Source: Winogradskyella wichelsiae (GTDB taxonomy: Bacteria; Bacteroidota; Bacteroidia; Flavobacteriales; Flavobacteriaceae). Taken from it: 64,000 nucleotides of DNA. Made by a program: the position numbers and the translations under genes. Numbering within the stretch: the stretch's first letter is position 1; every line of letters begins with the position of its first letter. Positions 9,194 to 18,932 of this stretch are shown one piece after another. The notes below the pieces were generated by a model, which was not told the origin of the DNA, made no database searches, and was given only the letters and a program-made list of their open reading frames with translations. The stretch lies in NCBI RefSeq assembly GCF_013403925.1, contig NZ_JABFDJ010000001.1, positions 744,001 to 808,000 on the forward strand, written 5' to 3'.

Positions 9194-12100
9194 TTATTTT
9201 ACAATAATCTTCTTAGCATGTACAACACCATTAACCATATTTAACTTTATAACATAAGTACCAGCACTTAAGTTATGAACTTCGTATGCTAAGTAAGTAC
9301 CGCTTGAAACATTGGTTTGATATATCGCATTTCCAAGAACTCCAAAGACCTCTAAAGTATTAATTTTTTCATTTTCTGGATTATGAATAATTATTTTATT
9401 CCCACCTGATATATTATAAAATTTAAGATTAGTTTTTGTTCTATCCGCAATAGAAAGTGCAGCTTCTTCATCTTGAAAAACAATTTCTAATCTATCATTA
9501 AATTCCCCATCTGATGATACAAATTCAAAAGACTGAGTACTTCTTAAATCAAAATACATATTGGTGAAATTATCTCTTATATAAATTTCTTGATCTTCGG
9601 GTATATTTTCAGTTTCAGTAATTTCTATTGTATAACTATAGTCTCCAGAGGACCTTAAAGTTAAAGGCACTATTTTATTAGCAGTAATTGGATCATAAGC
9701 CTGAATAACAGCAAATTCATCCGCTAATACAAGGTTTAAATCATCTGCATAGGTTTCAACATTGATGGCCTCGTAACCATAATCATAAGCGTCTGATGTG
9801 TGTTCGCTAAAACCTAAAAGCAATTCTCGCTTGGTCGCTGGCCCGTTAACAGAATTAAATTCTAAACGTATTTTTTGCATCAGGCGTTCTTCTGATGTTT
9901 CAGAATCACTTTCATTTTCGGAACTTACAGTGCTTCTAAAGAAAACAGAACCATTATCATAAGAGTCATCCGCATCAGATTCTTTGACAAATACACGTTG
10001 ACTGTTTTTGAAAGCAATGGTTCCACTAGATTCAATTTCCGTAATAAACCCTTGCCCAACGGGCAAATATCTAGATGGACTTTTTGTACCATCTTGACTT
10101 CCATTTGTAGCGCCTTCTATACCAACAAATTGATAGGCGCGTGTAGAACCTGTTTTATTAACTTGTGCATAACCTCCATTATACGCGTTTAAGTAATGCG
10201 ATGCTCCGCTCCATTGTTGCCAAAGTTGAATGGTACCGTCTATAACACTTTCATTATCATCAATAAACTCATGCAGATCTATCGCAGAAGCATAAGGATT
10301 CCCTAATAAATAGTCTGTTTTAGATACCGCAGCAACGGATCCATTACCACCGGTATCTGTAACGTCAACTAAAATAGTTCCATTATTGGGTTTACCTTGA
10401 AATAAATATTGCTGAGCTGTATCAGAAATACCTGTCCCTTTTTGCGTGTAACCAACGCCTGGTTCTAATGCCGTGTTTGGATCAATAGCCTCATAATCAT
10501 CATAGACAACTCCATTTTTGTAAGTATACAGCCAACGCGTACTCACTTTTCCTGTTTCTTGATAGGCGGTTGTAAATTCAAAATTAGTGCCATCCTGCTT
10601 TTTAAGCATATTTAGTCTAAAAATTGAATTATTACTATTGTCGGTGCTGACTGCATTATTGTTTATAAATGAAGTCTGACCTAAAACCCCTACTGGAGAG
10701 GCCCAATAGTTATACCAATAAGCACTTGAACTGCCTTCTTGGCGTCTTAATATTTTACCTGTTGCTGAAGTTACTAAATCACTCTCTATGCCTTGTAAAA
10801 GCTGAGAGTCTTGTTGCAAATCAATAGTTCCATTTAGCTCTAAATACTTAGTGACATTGAGTTGTAAATCTTCCGCAGAGCTCCCTACCGTAAAAACAAT
10901 AGACTCATCGGCTGCCGTTTTCTCATCTACTAACAGCGCTAAAGCGTGAATACCTTTTAAACCTCTTGGTTCATCACTTAAACTTTGAGAGGTTGTTAAA
11001 TTAATATTATTTTTAATGTGATAGATACCCCAAGTATAGGTTTCTTCTGATTGCAAGACATGATCCGCTACTTCATCTCCCGGAATAGCCCAAAGGCTTC
11101 CATATAACCAGGTCGTTTTATCATGCCAATTTCCATCTTGTACAGTAGTAAAAGGCATTGGTGCTGTTTGAGGCTCTACTGTGTTAATATGATATAAAAT
11201 AGCATCATTACCATAATTAGATGCGTCGCTAAGTTGTGTTGAAGTAATCCCAGACATTGTATAATACAACTCTAAATCATTCCATAGGAGGCTACCAATA
11301 TGATGTGGTGTAATTGATCCTTTCAAATCTCCTCCGTCGTTTTCAATCTCCTGATATACAATTTCTTGAATTTCACTTTCAGTTAAATTGTCATTAAATA
11401 CTCTGACTTCGTCTATAGATCCCTCAAAATAACGAGTACTTGATTCATTTTCTCTACCAAGCATAAATTTTTCCTCAGTTGCTGTAGTTGCACTTTGCAA
11501 TCCAACTAGAGTTCTAGAGCCAGAATTAAAAGACTGTGATGTCCCTAATTTTCCGTCATAGAAAACACTTACAGTACCACTACTAAAATCTAGATTAACC
11601 GTGATATGTCTCCAAATCCCTGTACGGAATACATCATTATTTCCAACAGATAAATTGGAAATGGATCCATCTGAAAATTCTGCGGCTATATTTACAATAA
11701 GGCTTGAATCGCTAATAAATATTTCAACACCATTGTCTTCCCCTAAAATGAAATAGGTATTATTATCGTCAACGGCACTTTTTACCCATGCCATTAAAGT
11801 AATATTATCATTATTACTGGCATTAAAATTAGACAAGAGTTCTGGACCTACAACATAGTCATCAACACCATCAAAATCCATAGTTGCAGCAGTTACATAA
11901 ACATCAAAATCATCTCTGTAATCTAAATCTCCTCCAAATAATAAATCTCCATCTGTATCTGGTAAAATAGATAAGTCTGATGGATTCTCAATAGCTTCAT
12001 TAACATCAAAAAGAGGATCATTAATATTAGTTGTTTCGAAGTTATCGTCTAAACCATCTCCGTCTGCATCATTTCCTGATTGTGTATTAGCCATCCCATT

Positions 12101-14758
12101 TTCTTGAATATCTGGTATTCCATCATTGTCACTATCAGAATCTATAAAATCGGGGATATCATCACCATCCGTATCGATTAAGCTTATAAAGCCAGAGCCG
12201 TAATTATCGTCTACACCATCTCCATTTAGATCTACCATTGTTGCTCCACTACCACTCGGAAGAATGTAACCACCTGTAGTTTGAGCCTCAACATTATCTG
12301 GTATACCATCATTATCTGAATCGATATCTAAATAATCTAGTATACCGTCATTATCTGTATCCATACAACTCACGTTTTCTGATAAGACTGAAAAAGGAAT
12401 TAATTTTTTAGAAATAGTGGCACTTGAATAAGACACACTTAAAGACTCTTGTCCATTTCGCTCAAAAAATAATATAGTAATTGGATAAGTGCCCGGAGTT
12501 AGCGCAATAGTTCCCGATCTTTCTTGTGTAGAATGTAGCCCATCATTATCAACGATCTCACTGCCATCAATAAACAATTTAGAACCATCATCAGAAGTCG
12601 TATAAAACGTATATATTTCATCTGTATTAATTGTAATAAAACCAGTATATCGAATAGCAAAATTATCACTATCCCCAGGGCTATTTAATGCCCAAAGTGC
12701 ATCCACATCAATTTCAGACACACTCCCCGTTGCTGTAGCTCCTGTGGTTGGAATATTATCAACACTTGGTGAAACATTTATATTATAAAACTCATAAGAC
12801 AGACTTTCGGGAATTTTACCACACAAAACACTTTCATTTACATTTAGTATACCATCATTATCACTATCTAAATCTGTAGTATCCCCTATACCATCACTAT
12901 CCGTATCCAAATCCACATTAAGAACGGCACTATTTTCGATTTGCACACACAAATTAGCGGCATGTGTTACCACTAAATTGTACACATTACCATCTAACCC
13001 CGTAACATCTAAAATATTTAAAGTATTAGATGTGACATCTGTATAAACACCTCCATTGTTTAGATTTACACCATTTAATTGCCATTGGTAGTTTAGGCCT
13101 GTACTTACGTCCGTAGTGTTACTTGAATAATCTGGTACACCTGATGATGTAAACGTCGTTGTGCTTGTTGCTGTTGCACTTGTTATGGTAAAGCTTGTCC
13201 CTGTACCTGTTACGATTAACTGATCGACTAAAGCTGTATCATCTACAGCAACTTCTGTCGCGGTAGTCACATTTGTAGTTGTACCTGTGTATGCCGTAGA
13301 AGTACCTATCACTAAACCACTAGTGTTGAAACCTGTACCATCTACTTGTCCGTCTGCATTGCTATCTGCATGGCCTGCTTCTATAACATCATTACAACCA
13401 TCACCATCACTATCTGTATTCTGAAAGTCAAAATTACCATCACCAGAAGTGTCTATTGGTATTGTCGCTTCCGCAGCATCGTCTACTCCGTTGTTGTTAC
13501 TATCATTAAATGCTGCGTCGTTACTATCTATTACCCCATCGTTATTGGTATCTAAATTTCCGTTGCCAGATTCATCGACATCATAAATACCATCGTTATC
13601 TGAATCTAAATCTAAATAATCTGGAATACCATCATCATCTGTGTCTCTACAATTATTTTCTGATAATACGGTAAAAGGAATATCTGTTATAGAAATAGTT
13701 GCGCTCTCATATGACATACTTAAAGACTCACCTCCAGATCTTTCAAAAAACAGTATCGTGATTGGATAAATGCCCTGAGTAAGTGCTACGGTTCCTGATT
13801 TTAGGGTTACACCATGTAAACCATCGTTATCAACAACTTCGTTTCCGTCAATAAACAATTTAGAACCGTCATCTGAGCTAGTATAAAATGTATAAGTTTC
13901 TGTTGTATTAATGTTAATAAAACCAGTATATCGAATAGCAAAATTATCACTATCTCCAGGTGTAATTGCAGCCCAAAGTGCATCTACATCTATCTCAGAC
14001 ACACTACCTGTGGCTGTGGCTCCAGTCGTTGGAATATTATCGACACTTGGTGAGACATTTAGATTATAAAACTCATAAGACAAGCTTTGGGTCATTTCAG
14101 TGCATGCAGCACCTTCATTGACATCTAGTATACCATCATTATCATTATCTAAATCTGCACTGTCCTCTATTCCGTCTCCATCCGTATCTGTTGTACTAAT
14201 ATCATTATTCAACAAAGAATTAATCTGATAGCCTTCAACTACTCCTGCTTTATTCTTATAATCACAAGCTGCAACGTTACCGACATCTCCACTCATTAAT
14301 CCAACGCGCATCCTAGCAAGTCCATTCTGAGCATAGGAAGGTATAGGGATAGTTATAGGTACTTGTACTGTTTTAGTACCCCCAACATTATGATTATCTT
14401 GAAACGTAAATAAGAATTGCTCACCGTCATCATCAAAATCATCATCAATTGTATTAAAATTAAGCCATACCGCAATAGTAGATAACTCGGTTTGCCATCC
14501 ATTCATCGTTACAGTAATATGACCGCTTACGGTTTCACCTGCAACAGCATCAACCACATAAGTATCTAGATAACAATTATAGGTGTCTAAAACAATTGAC
14601 CTTTTATTTTGAATATCATCTAATTCTACTTTAGAAACATGAAACATCCAGTCATCATAATTTTCGATATTATTAGAAGGTACAAAAGACACCCCATACC
14701 CCTTAAGAGATATAAAAAGTAATATAAAAAGTAATTTCAAATTATTTTTTACCGTCAT
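9194..14758 (-). CDS. Very large T9SS-secreted multidomain protein (GEVED, 2x PA14, thrombospondin-3 repeats, LamG)
   Basis: An 1,854-residue protein predicted to be secreted by the type IX system. After a signal peptide (LLFILLFISLKGYG) comes a GEVED-like beta domain (VWLNFNTIDDDFDDDGEQF). Two PA14-like modules follow at about residues 223-365 and 650-796, nearly identical to each other, each followed by Asp-rich calcium-binding thrombospondin type 3 repeats (DTDDDGIPDYLDLDSDNDGI). A concanavalin/LamG domain (DFDGVDDYVV ... SIDEVRVFN) occupies about residues 960-1125. The end (LSAGTYVIKLNMVNGVVHAK) is a T9SS type A sorting domain. PA14 and LamG domains usually bind carbohydrate, so a role in polysaccharide or surface adhesion is plausible but unproven. 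No catalytic domain is recognised. Confidence 0.88.
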   Translation of the reverse strand: MTVKNNLKLLFILLFISLKGYGVSFVPSNNIENYDDWMFHVSKVELDDIQNKRSIVLDTYNCYLDTYVVDAVAGETVSGHITVTMNGWQTELSTIAVWLNFNTIDDDFDDDGEQFLFTFQDNHNVGGTKTVQVPITIPIPSYAQNGLARMRVGLMSGDVGNVAACDYKNKAGVVEGYQINSLLNNDISTTDTDGDGIEDSADLDNDNDGILDVNEGAACTEMTQSLSYEFYNLNVSPSVDNIPTTGATATGSVSEIDVDALWAAITPGDSDNFAIRYTGFININTTETYTFYTSSDDGSKLFIDGNEVVDNDGLHGVTLKSGTVALTQGIYPITILFFERSGGESLSMSYESATISITDIPFTVLSENNCRDTDDDGIPDYLDLDSDNDGIYDVDESGNGNLDTNNDGVIDSNDAAFNDSNNNGVDDAAEATIPIDTSGDGNFDFQNTDSDGDGCNDVIEAGHADSNADGQVDGTGFNTSGLVIGTSTAYTGTTTNVTTATEVAVDDTALVDQLIVTGTGTSFTITSATATSTTTFTSSGVPDYSSNTTDVSTGLNYQWQLNGVNLNNGGVYTDVTSNTLNILDVTGLDGNVYNLVVTHAANLCVQIENSAVLNVDLDTDSDGIGDTTDLDSDNDGILNVNESVLCGKIPESLSYEFYNINVSPSVDNIPTTGATATGSVSEIDVDALWALNSPGDSDNFAIRYTGFITINTDEIYTFYTTSDDGSKLFIDGSEIVDNDGLHSTQERSGTIALTPGTYPITILFFERNGQESLSVSYSSATISKKLIPFSVLSENVSCMDTDNDGILDYLDIDSDNDGIPDNVEAQTTGGYILPSGSGATMVDLNGDGVDDNYGSGFISLIDTDGDDIPDFIDSDSDNDGIPDIQENGMANTQSGNDADGDGLDDNFETTNINDPLFDVNEAIENPSDLSILPDTDGDLLFGGDLDYRDDFDVYVTAATMDFDGVDDYVVGPELLSNFNASNNDNITLMAWVKSAVDDNNTYFILGEDNGVEIFISDSSLIVNIAAEFSDGSISNLSVGNNDVFRTGIWRHITVNLDFSSGTVSVFYDGKLGTSQSFNSGSRTLVGLQSATTATEEKFMLGRENESSTRYFEGSIDEVRVFNDNLTESEIQEIVYQEIENDGGDLKGSITPHHIGSLLWNDLELYYTMSGITSTQLSDASNYGNDAILYHINTVEPQTAPMPFTTVQDGNWHDKTTWLYGSLWAIPGDEVADHVLQSEETYTWGIYHIKNNINLTTSQSLSDEPRGLKGIHALALLVDEKTAADESIVFTVGSSAEDLQLNVTKYLELNGTIDLQQDSQLLQGIESDLVTSATGKILRRQEGSSSAYWYNYWASPVGVLGQTSFINNNAVSTDNSNNSIFRLNMLKKQDGTNFEFTTAYQETGKVSTRWLYTYKNGVVYDDYEAIDPNTALEPGVGYTQKGTGISDTAQQYLFQGKPNNGTILVDVTDTGGNGSVAAVSKTDYLLGNPYASAIDLHEFIDDNESVIDGTIQLWQQWSGASHYLNAYNGGYAQVNKTGSTRAYQFVGIEGATNGSQDGTKSPSRYLPVGQGFITEIESSGTIAFKNSQRVFVKESDADDSYDNGSVFFRSTVSSENESDSETSEERLMQKIRLEFNSVNGPATKRELLLGFSEHTSDAYDYGYEAINVETYADDLNLVLADEFAVIQAYDPITANKIVPLTLRSSGDYSYTIEITETENIPEDQEIYIRDNFTNMYFDLRSTQSFEFVSSDGEFNDRLEIVFQDEEAALSIADRTKTNLKFYNISGGNKIIIHNPENEKINTLEVFGVLGNAIYQTNVSSGTYLAYEVHNLSAGTYVIKLNMVNGVVHAKKIIVK
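12370..12812 (-). repeat. PA14 module, copy 2 of an internal duplication
   Basis: Encodes SLSYEFYNINVSPSVDNI through IPFSVLSEN, matching the copy at 13660-14095 over about 145 residues with few changes. It is the C-terminal copy within the 9194-14758 gene. Confidence 0.85.
13660..14095 (-). repeat. PA14 module, copy 1 of an internal duplication
   Basis: Encodes SLSYEFYNLNVSPSVDNI through IPFTVLSEN. The segment TTGATATGSVSEIDVDALWA is identical in both copies. It is the N-terminal copy within the 9194-14758 gene. Confidence 0.85.
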
Positions 14759-14820
14759 AGCAAATCACATTAACCATTGATTTTAAGGTGATTAGGCAAA
14801 AAATCAATATTTATATAAGA

Positions 14821-14828
14821 CAAACATA
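14821..14828 (-). promoter_or_regulatory. Candidate -7 box for the large T9SS gene
   Basis: Reads TATGTTTG on the minus strand, an exact TAnnTTTG match, about 60 bp before the start codon. No clear -33 TTG was found at the usual distance, so this is tentative. Confidence 0.35.
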
Positions 14829-14912
14829 GGATAAAATCTAGAAGAAAAACGATTAAACACTTATTTATTCGACAAAACGCTTATGTATCACAAAATCAGA
14901 AGGGATGCGCAA

Positions 14913-16271
14913 CTAAACCAAAAACCCCACCAAATCCTCAATCTTAGAGATCAATTGAATTTTAATTACTGAATTTTTAAGAGCTATTTTATTGTATTTA
15001 GATACAAAAATGGTAGAAAACCCTAATTTCTCAGCTTCCAGAATACGTTGTTCTACACGTTGTACAGGGCGGATTTCGCCAGACAAGCCGACCTCGGCGG
15101 CAAAACAATATTCTCTTGGTAAAGCAACATCTTCATTAGAAGATAGAATGGAAGCGACCACGGCTAAATCTATAGCAGGATCGTCCACTGTAATTCCGCC
15201 AGTGATATTTAAAAAGACATCTTTGGCTCCCAATCGAAATCCTGCTCGTTTTTCTAAAACAGCCAATAACATGTTAAGACGCTTCGCATTAAAACCGGTA
15301 GCAGAACGTTGTGGAGTACCGTAAACTGCCGTACTAACTAAGGCCTGAACCTCAATCATTAACGGACGCATACCTTCTAGCGTTGCTGCAATTGCATTAC
15401 CTGAAAGTTCACCGTCTTTTTGAGAAATTAAAATCTCTGAAGGATTAGAAACCTCACGCAAACCAGAACCTTGCATTTCGTAAATACCCAACTCATTAGT
15501 AGAACCAAATCTATTTTTATTGGCGCGAAGAATTCTAAAGACATGATTTCGGTCGCCTTCAAATTGAAGCACCGTATCTACCATGTGTTCTAATATTTTT
15601 GGACCTGCAATATTTCCGTCTTTCGTTATATGCCCAATTAACAACACGGGTGTCGCTGTTTCTTTAGCAAACTTTATAAGTTCTGTTGTGCACTCTTTAA
15701 TTTGAGAAATACTACCAGCGGAAGATTCAATATAATCACTATGCAATGTTTGAATAGAATCGATAATAACAATGTCGGGCTCTAAAGCTTCAATCTGCTT
15801 AAATATATTTTGTGTTTTAGTTTCGGTAAGAATATAGCAATTACTACTACTTGGATTAATACGTTCTGCACGCATTTTTATTTGCTTTTGGCTTTCTTCT
15901 CCAGAAACATAAAGCGTTTTATACTGTAATTTTAAGGCGATTTGAAGTAATAATGTGCTTTTACCGATACCTGGTTCTCCTCCCAAAAGTGTTAATGAAC
16001 CATGAACCATTCCTCCACCAAGAACCCGATTAAACTCTCCGTCTCGCATATCTAAACGCGCCTCTTGAGAGGTATCGATTTCGTTAATTAATAAAGGTTT
16101 TATGGTGCGTTTTGTAGTTGCCGTAGGAAGTTTCCAGTCACTTTTCTCTGGTTTTTGGATCACTTCTTCTGCAATAGTGTTCCATTCTTTACAAGACGTA
16201 CATTGTCCTTGCCATTTAGAATACTGACTACCACAATTCTGACAAAAAAAGGTTGTTTTTACTTTAGCCAT
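14913..16271 (-). CDS. radA: DNA repair protein RadA (RecA-like branch migration helicase)
   Basis: A 452-residue RadA/Sms protein, which drives branch migration of recombination intermediates with RecA. An N-terminal C4 zinc finger (CQNCGSQYSKWQGQCTSCKE) is followed by a RecA-like ATPase with Walker A GGEPGIGKST near residue 93 and Walker B VIIDSIQTL. The RadA-specific KNRFG motif is near residue 250. The C-terminal Lon-protease-like domain (GGITVDDPAIDLAVVASILS) lacks proteolytic function in this family. Full length, with no anomalies. It follows the two hydrolase-like genes on the same strand but is separated from them by 200 bp and a hairpin. Confidence 0.96.
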   Translation of the reverse strand: MAKVKTTFFCQNCGSQYSKWQGQCTSCKEWNTIAEEVIQKPEKSDWKLPTATTKRTIKPLLINEIDTSQEARLDMRDGEFNRVLGGGMVHGSLTLLGGEPGIGKSTLLLQIALKLQYKTLYVSGEESQKQIKMRAERINPSSSNCYILTETKTQNIFKQIEALEPDIVIIDSIQTLHSDYIESSAGSISQIKECTTELIKFAKETATPVLLIGHITKDGNIAGPKILEHMVDTVLQFEGDRNHVFRILRANKNRFGSTNELGIYEMQGSGLREVSNPSEILISQKDGELSGNAIAATLEGMRPLMIEVQALVSTAVYGTPQRSATGFNAKRLNMLLAVLEKRAGFRLGAKDVFLNITGGITVDDPAIDLAVVASILSSNEDVALPREYCFAAEVGLSGEIRPVQRVEQRILEAEKLGFSTIFVSKYNKIALKNSVIKIQLISKIEDLVGFLV

Positions 16272-16330
16272 AACATTTACCGCACTAGCGGAAATCTATT
16301 TTAAAATTTAAAACGACTAAATTAAAACAA

Positions 16331-16361
16331 TTTTAGTTGCTGGCTTTAAGCCAGCTAAAAA
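16331..16361 (-). terminator. GCTGGCTT hairpin between the hydrolase-like gene and radA
   Basis: GCTGGCTT and AAGCCAGC pair around a single-base centre, flanked by TTTTAG and CTAAAA that extend the stem. On the minus strand it follows the hydrolase-like gene and precedes radA. The T-run is weak, so it could instead be an intergenic palindromic repeat. Confidence 0.5.
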
Positions 16362-16470
16362 CAGTGAAAACTTTTAGTGTTGAGAGTTGAATATGCCAAT
16401 TAGAGAAAAGGTATACTTGTAATTTATCAAATAAGGACCTTAATAAATAATCTGAAAATTTTCAATAGTT

Positions 16471-17652
16471 CTATTCTTCATCGACTTTGTCTTCATCAAT
16501 TTCTTCGTCTAAATCAACTACAGTAAGCTCATCAATTTTTTCAAAAATATACTCTCTGTTGATATGACTTACATCATTTAATGTAAGCGCAGATTCATAA
16601 AGCTTCTTTGCTTTTTTAGTTTTACCTAATCGCTCTGCAGATTGTGCTAAATAATATGTACCTAACAAGGATTCTGGGTGAAGCTTACTCGCTAAATCTC
16701 CTAATTTTGCAAGCGATTTTAAATCTTCACGTTGTTCTGCAATCTGAGCTACTTTCTCTATTTCTTCAGTACTAATAACCTTTTTAATTCCAAATAGCTC
16801 CTCAATTCGGTCGTATCTGTCAGTTAAATAACGATCTAGGGTTCCTTCATATGGCAAAACTTTTTCTTCTAATTCTTTTTCTCTAAGCGGATTATAGATA
16901 TCGAAAATCTTTTCAAAAGATCGAGCCAATGCACTTGTTACTAAAGTATAATGAGTTTCATTTGAAAAATCATCGAAATAATAAGTTAAATGCTGATTAT
17001 CTACGACTGAGATTTGGTCGTTAGTAGAAAGAATACTTTCTCTTATTTGAGGAATATCCTTCTCTGCAGTTGCCATGTAATAAAAGATATCGCTTTTAAA
17101 AAGTGATAGACGCTTAGATATAAAGTTATTTATTGAGCCTGAAAAATCAGGACTAATACACACGTAAGCCTGAAACGCTAAGTCTTCTTTAAATAAATAA
17201 GAATTAATAAAATTACCCATAGTATCATGACCAACTGCAACCCTAAACTTACTAGTATTGTATTTATTATCGATATATGGTAACAATTCATCGGAAACAA
17301 AATCATGAAATCTCAGTCCAGATTCTGTTGGTAAACCTGTTGCAGGATCATAATAAGCATCATAGAAACGATTTTCCCCTTGCATAACACCAACAATAAT
17401 GGAGCCAGGCATATTATCAAAATAAGTTTGAAAATCTACTTGACCAGCTACAGGTTCAAATAAATAATCTCCGTCAAATACTATAATAACAGGGTACTTT
17501 ATATCTGCTTTGGGATCGTAGTTTTTTGGAAGCTTAATTTTTAACTTACGTTTAGTATTTAACTCTGAAGAAGCTATTTGCTGATAAGTAACTTGTGCAA
17601 ACGAAACTGCATAGATAAAACAAGCAAGAACTATAAGAATAGTTTTTCTCAT
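16471..17652 (-). CDS. Exported alpha/beta-hydrolase-like protein lacking the serine nucleophile (paralogue 1)
   Basis: A 393-residue protein with a signal peptide (MRKTILIVLACFIYAVSFAQ) and an esterase-D/IroE-like alpha/beta hydrolase fold at about residues 30-250 (YPVIIVFDGDYLFEPVAG; ISPDFS). A TPR-like helical tail (SLLGTYYLAQSAERLGKTKK) and an acidic C-terminus (EEIDEDKVDEE) follow. Where the family has the nucleophile elbow GHSxGG, this protein reads GHDTMG (Asp143), while a His in ETHYTLV is kept. It is probably not a normal serine esterase; it may be a pseudoenzyme or use Asp. The next gene upstream is a paralogue with the same replacement. The tail suggests protein-protein contact. 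Confidence 0.8.
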   Translation of the reverse strand: MRKTILIVLACFIYAVSFAQVTYQQIASSELNTKRKLKIKLPKNYDPKADIKYPVIIVFDGDYLFEPVAGQVDFQTYFDNMPGSIIVGVMQGENRFYDAYYDPATGLPTESGLRFHDFVSDELLPYIDNKYNTSKFRVAVGHDTMGNFINSYLFKEDLAFQAYVCISPDFSGSINNFISKRLSLFKSDIFYYMATAEKDIPQIRESILSTNDQISVVDNQHLTYYFDDFSNETHYTLVTSALARSFEKIFDIYNPLREKELEEKVLPYEGTLDRYLTDRYDRIEELFGIKKVISTEEIEKVAQIAEQREDLKSLAKLGDLASKLHPESLLGTYYLAQSAERLGKTKKAKKLYESALTLNDVSHINREYIFEKIDELTVVDLDEEIDEDKVDEE

Positions 17653-17743
17653 GATAAGTAATGTTTAAATTTGGGAATTCAAACATACTTAATTATTCAT
17701 TAATAATCGCTAAGTTGTATTATTTTTTCGATGAAATACAAAT

Positions 17744-18898
17744 CTATTTCATTTTATCTTGAATTTCATACATTTTATCGAGCATAATATCTTTGTCTAT
17801 AGTTTGAGAAGGCTCTAATAATAAACCAGATTTATAATGTTGTAATGCTCTTTTAAGATTTCCTTCTTTTTCATTACACATCCCAGAGTAATAAGCACTT
17901 AACATAGATTTTGAATATGTTTTATTAATTAACTTAGAAAGTTCTTTTAAAGATTCTAAATCATCTCGCTTATTACTTGCAGCAGCAATAGCTCTGATAT
18001 CATTTTCGATTATAGTTTTTTCAAAACCATAGAAATGTTCAATCGCTTCATATTTTTTAACCAAGTACTCAAAAGGACTGCCGTTAAAAGTCAGTACTTT
18101 CTCTTTATATTCTTTAGCATTAATAGGTTTAAATGGCGTGAAAATTTGATTTAATGCTTTTGGAATCCCTCTTCCAACTAATGAATAATGATTAGCATCT
18201 TCGAAGTCATCGAACTCATAAATTAAATTTTTATTCTCTATTGCTGATATAGCATTGTTGTTTTCTATTATTGATGCTCGCATCGATTTTATATCTGCGT
18301 CTGCTGTTGCCATATAATAAAAGGTCTCTTGTTGTAAAATAGCAAGACGCTGCGTTAATCTCCCGACCATTTCTGGTGCAAAATCTGGGCTTAATGCTAC
18401 ATAAGCTCTAAATATAGGCTCATCTTTAAATAAATAATAATTAATAAAATTAGCACTTAAATCATGACCTACGATGATTCTAAAGTTAGAAGTATTATAA
18501 TTACTTTCAAGAAAAGGCAATAATTCTGCTGCCATAAATTCATAAAATGCAGCACCGTTATGTGAAGGAAAATTGGTTTCATCATCATAATAAAAATCAT
18601 CCGTTCTAGTCGTTGCTTGGTTTATACCAACAACGATACAATCTGGAATATCTTCCCAATACGACTGATAATCGATATTACCCGCAACGGGCTCAAATAA
18701 ATAATCTCCATCTAAAACAATAATTAAGGGATATGATCGCTTTTCATCTGGATTATAATTTCTAGGTAATTGAATTTTTAATTCGCGTTCCCCTTCAAGC
18801 TTATAAGAATCAATAGTTTTATAAATTGCCTGAGCATAGCTATTTAACCCTATAAAAAGAGTCATCAGAAGCAAGTAAAAATTCTTCATATTGTACAT
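17744..18898 (-). CDS. Exported alpha/beta-hydrolase-like protein lacking the serine nucleophile (paralogue 2)
   Basis: A 384-residue paralogue of the downstream gene with the same order: signal peptide (FYLLLMTLFIGLNSYAQ), alpha/beta hydrolase fold (YPLIIVLDGDYLFEPVAG), then a TPR-like tail (AYYSGMCNEKEGNLKRALQH). The nucleophile elbow reads GHDLSAN with Asp146 in place of Ser, and the His in ANHYSLV remains. The conserved stretch DGDYLFEPVAG is identical in both copies. It starts 34 bp after the flippase-like gene, so it is probably in the panC-panD operon. The loss of Ser in both copies means the change predates the duplication or has been selected twice. Substrate and activity are unknown. 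Confidence 0.8.
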   Translation of the reverse strand: MYNMKNFYLLLMTLFIGLNSYAQAIYKTIDSYKLEGERELKIQLPRNYNPDEKRSYPLIIVLDGDYLFEPVAGNIDYQSYWEDIPDCIVVGINQATTRTDDFYYDDETNFPSHNGAAFYEFMAAELLPFLESNYNTSNFRIIVGHDLSANFINYYLFKDEPIFRAYVALSPDFAPEMVGRLTQRLAILQQETFYYMATADADIKSMRASIIENNNAISAIENKNLIYEFDDFEDANHYSLVGRGIPKALNQIFTPFKPINAKEYKEKVLTFNGSPFEYLVKKYEAIEHFYGFEKTIIENDIRAIAAASNKRDDLESLKELSKLINKTYSKSMLSAYYSGMCNEKEGNLKRALQHYKSGLLLEPSQTIDKDIMLDKMYEIQDKMK

Positions 18899-18932
18899 GG
18901 AGTAAAAATTTTATAGAAAGGTAAAAAATAAT

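Noticed and set aside
9194-14758. Reading the large T9SS gene as an enzyme because of its LamG and PA14 domains
   Set aside because: No glycosidase or protease motif is found; these domains also occur in pure adhesins.
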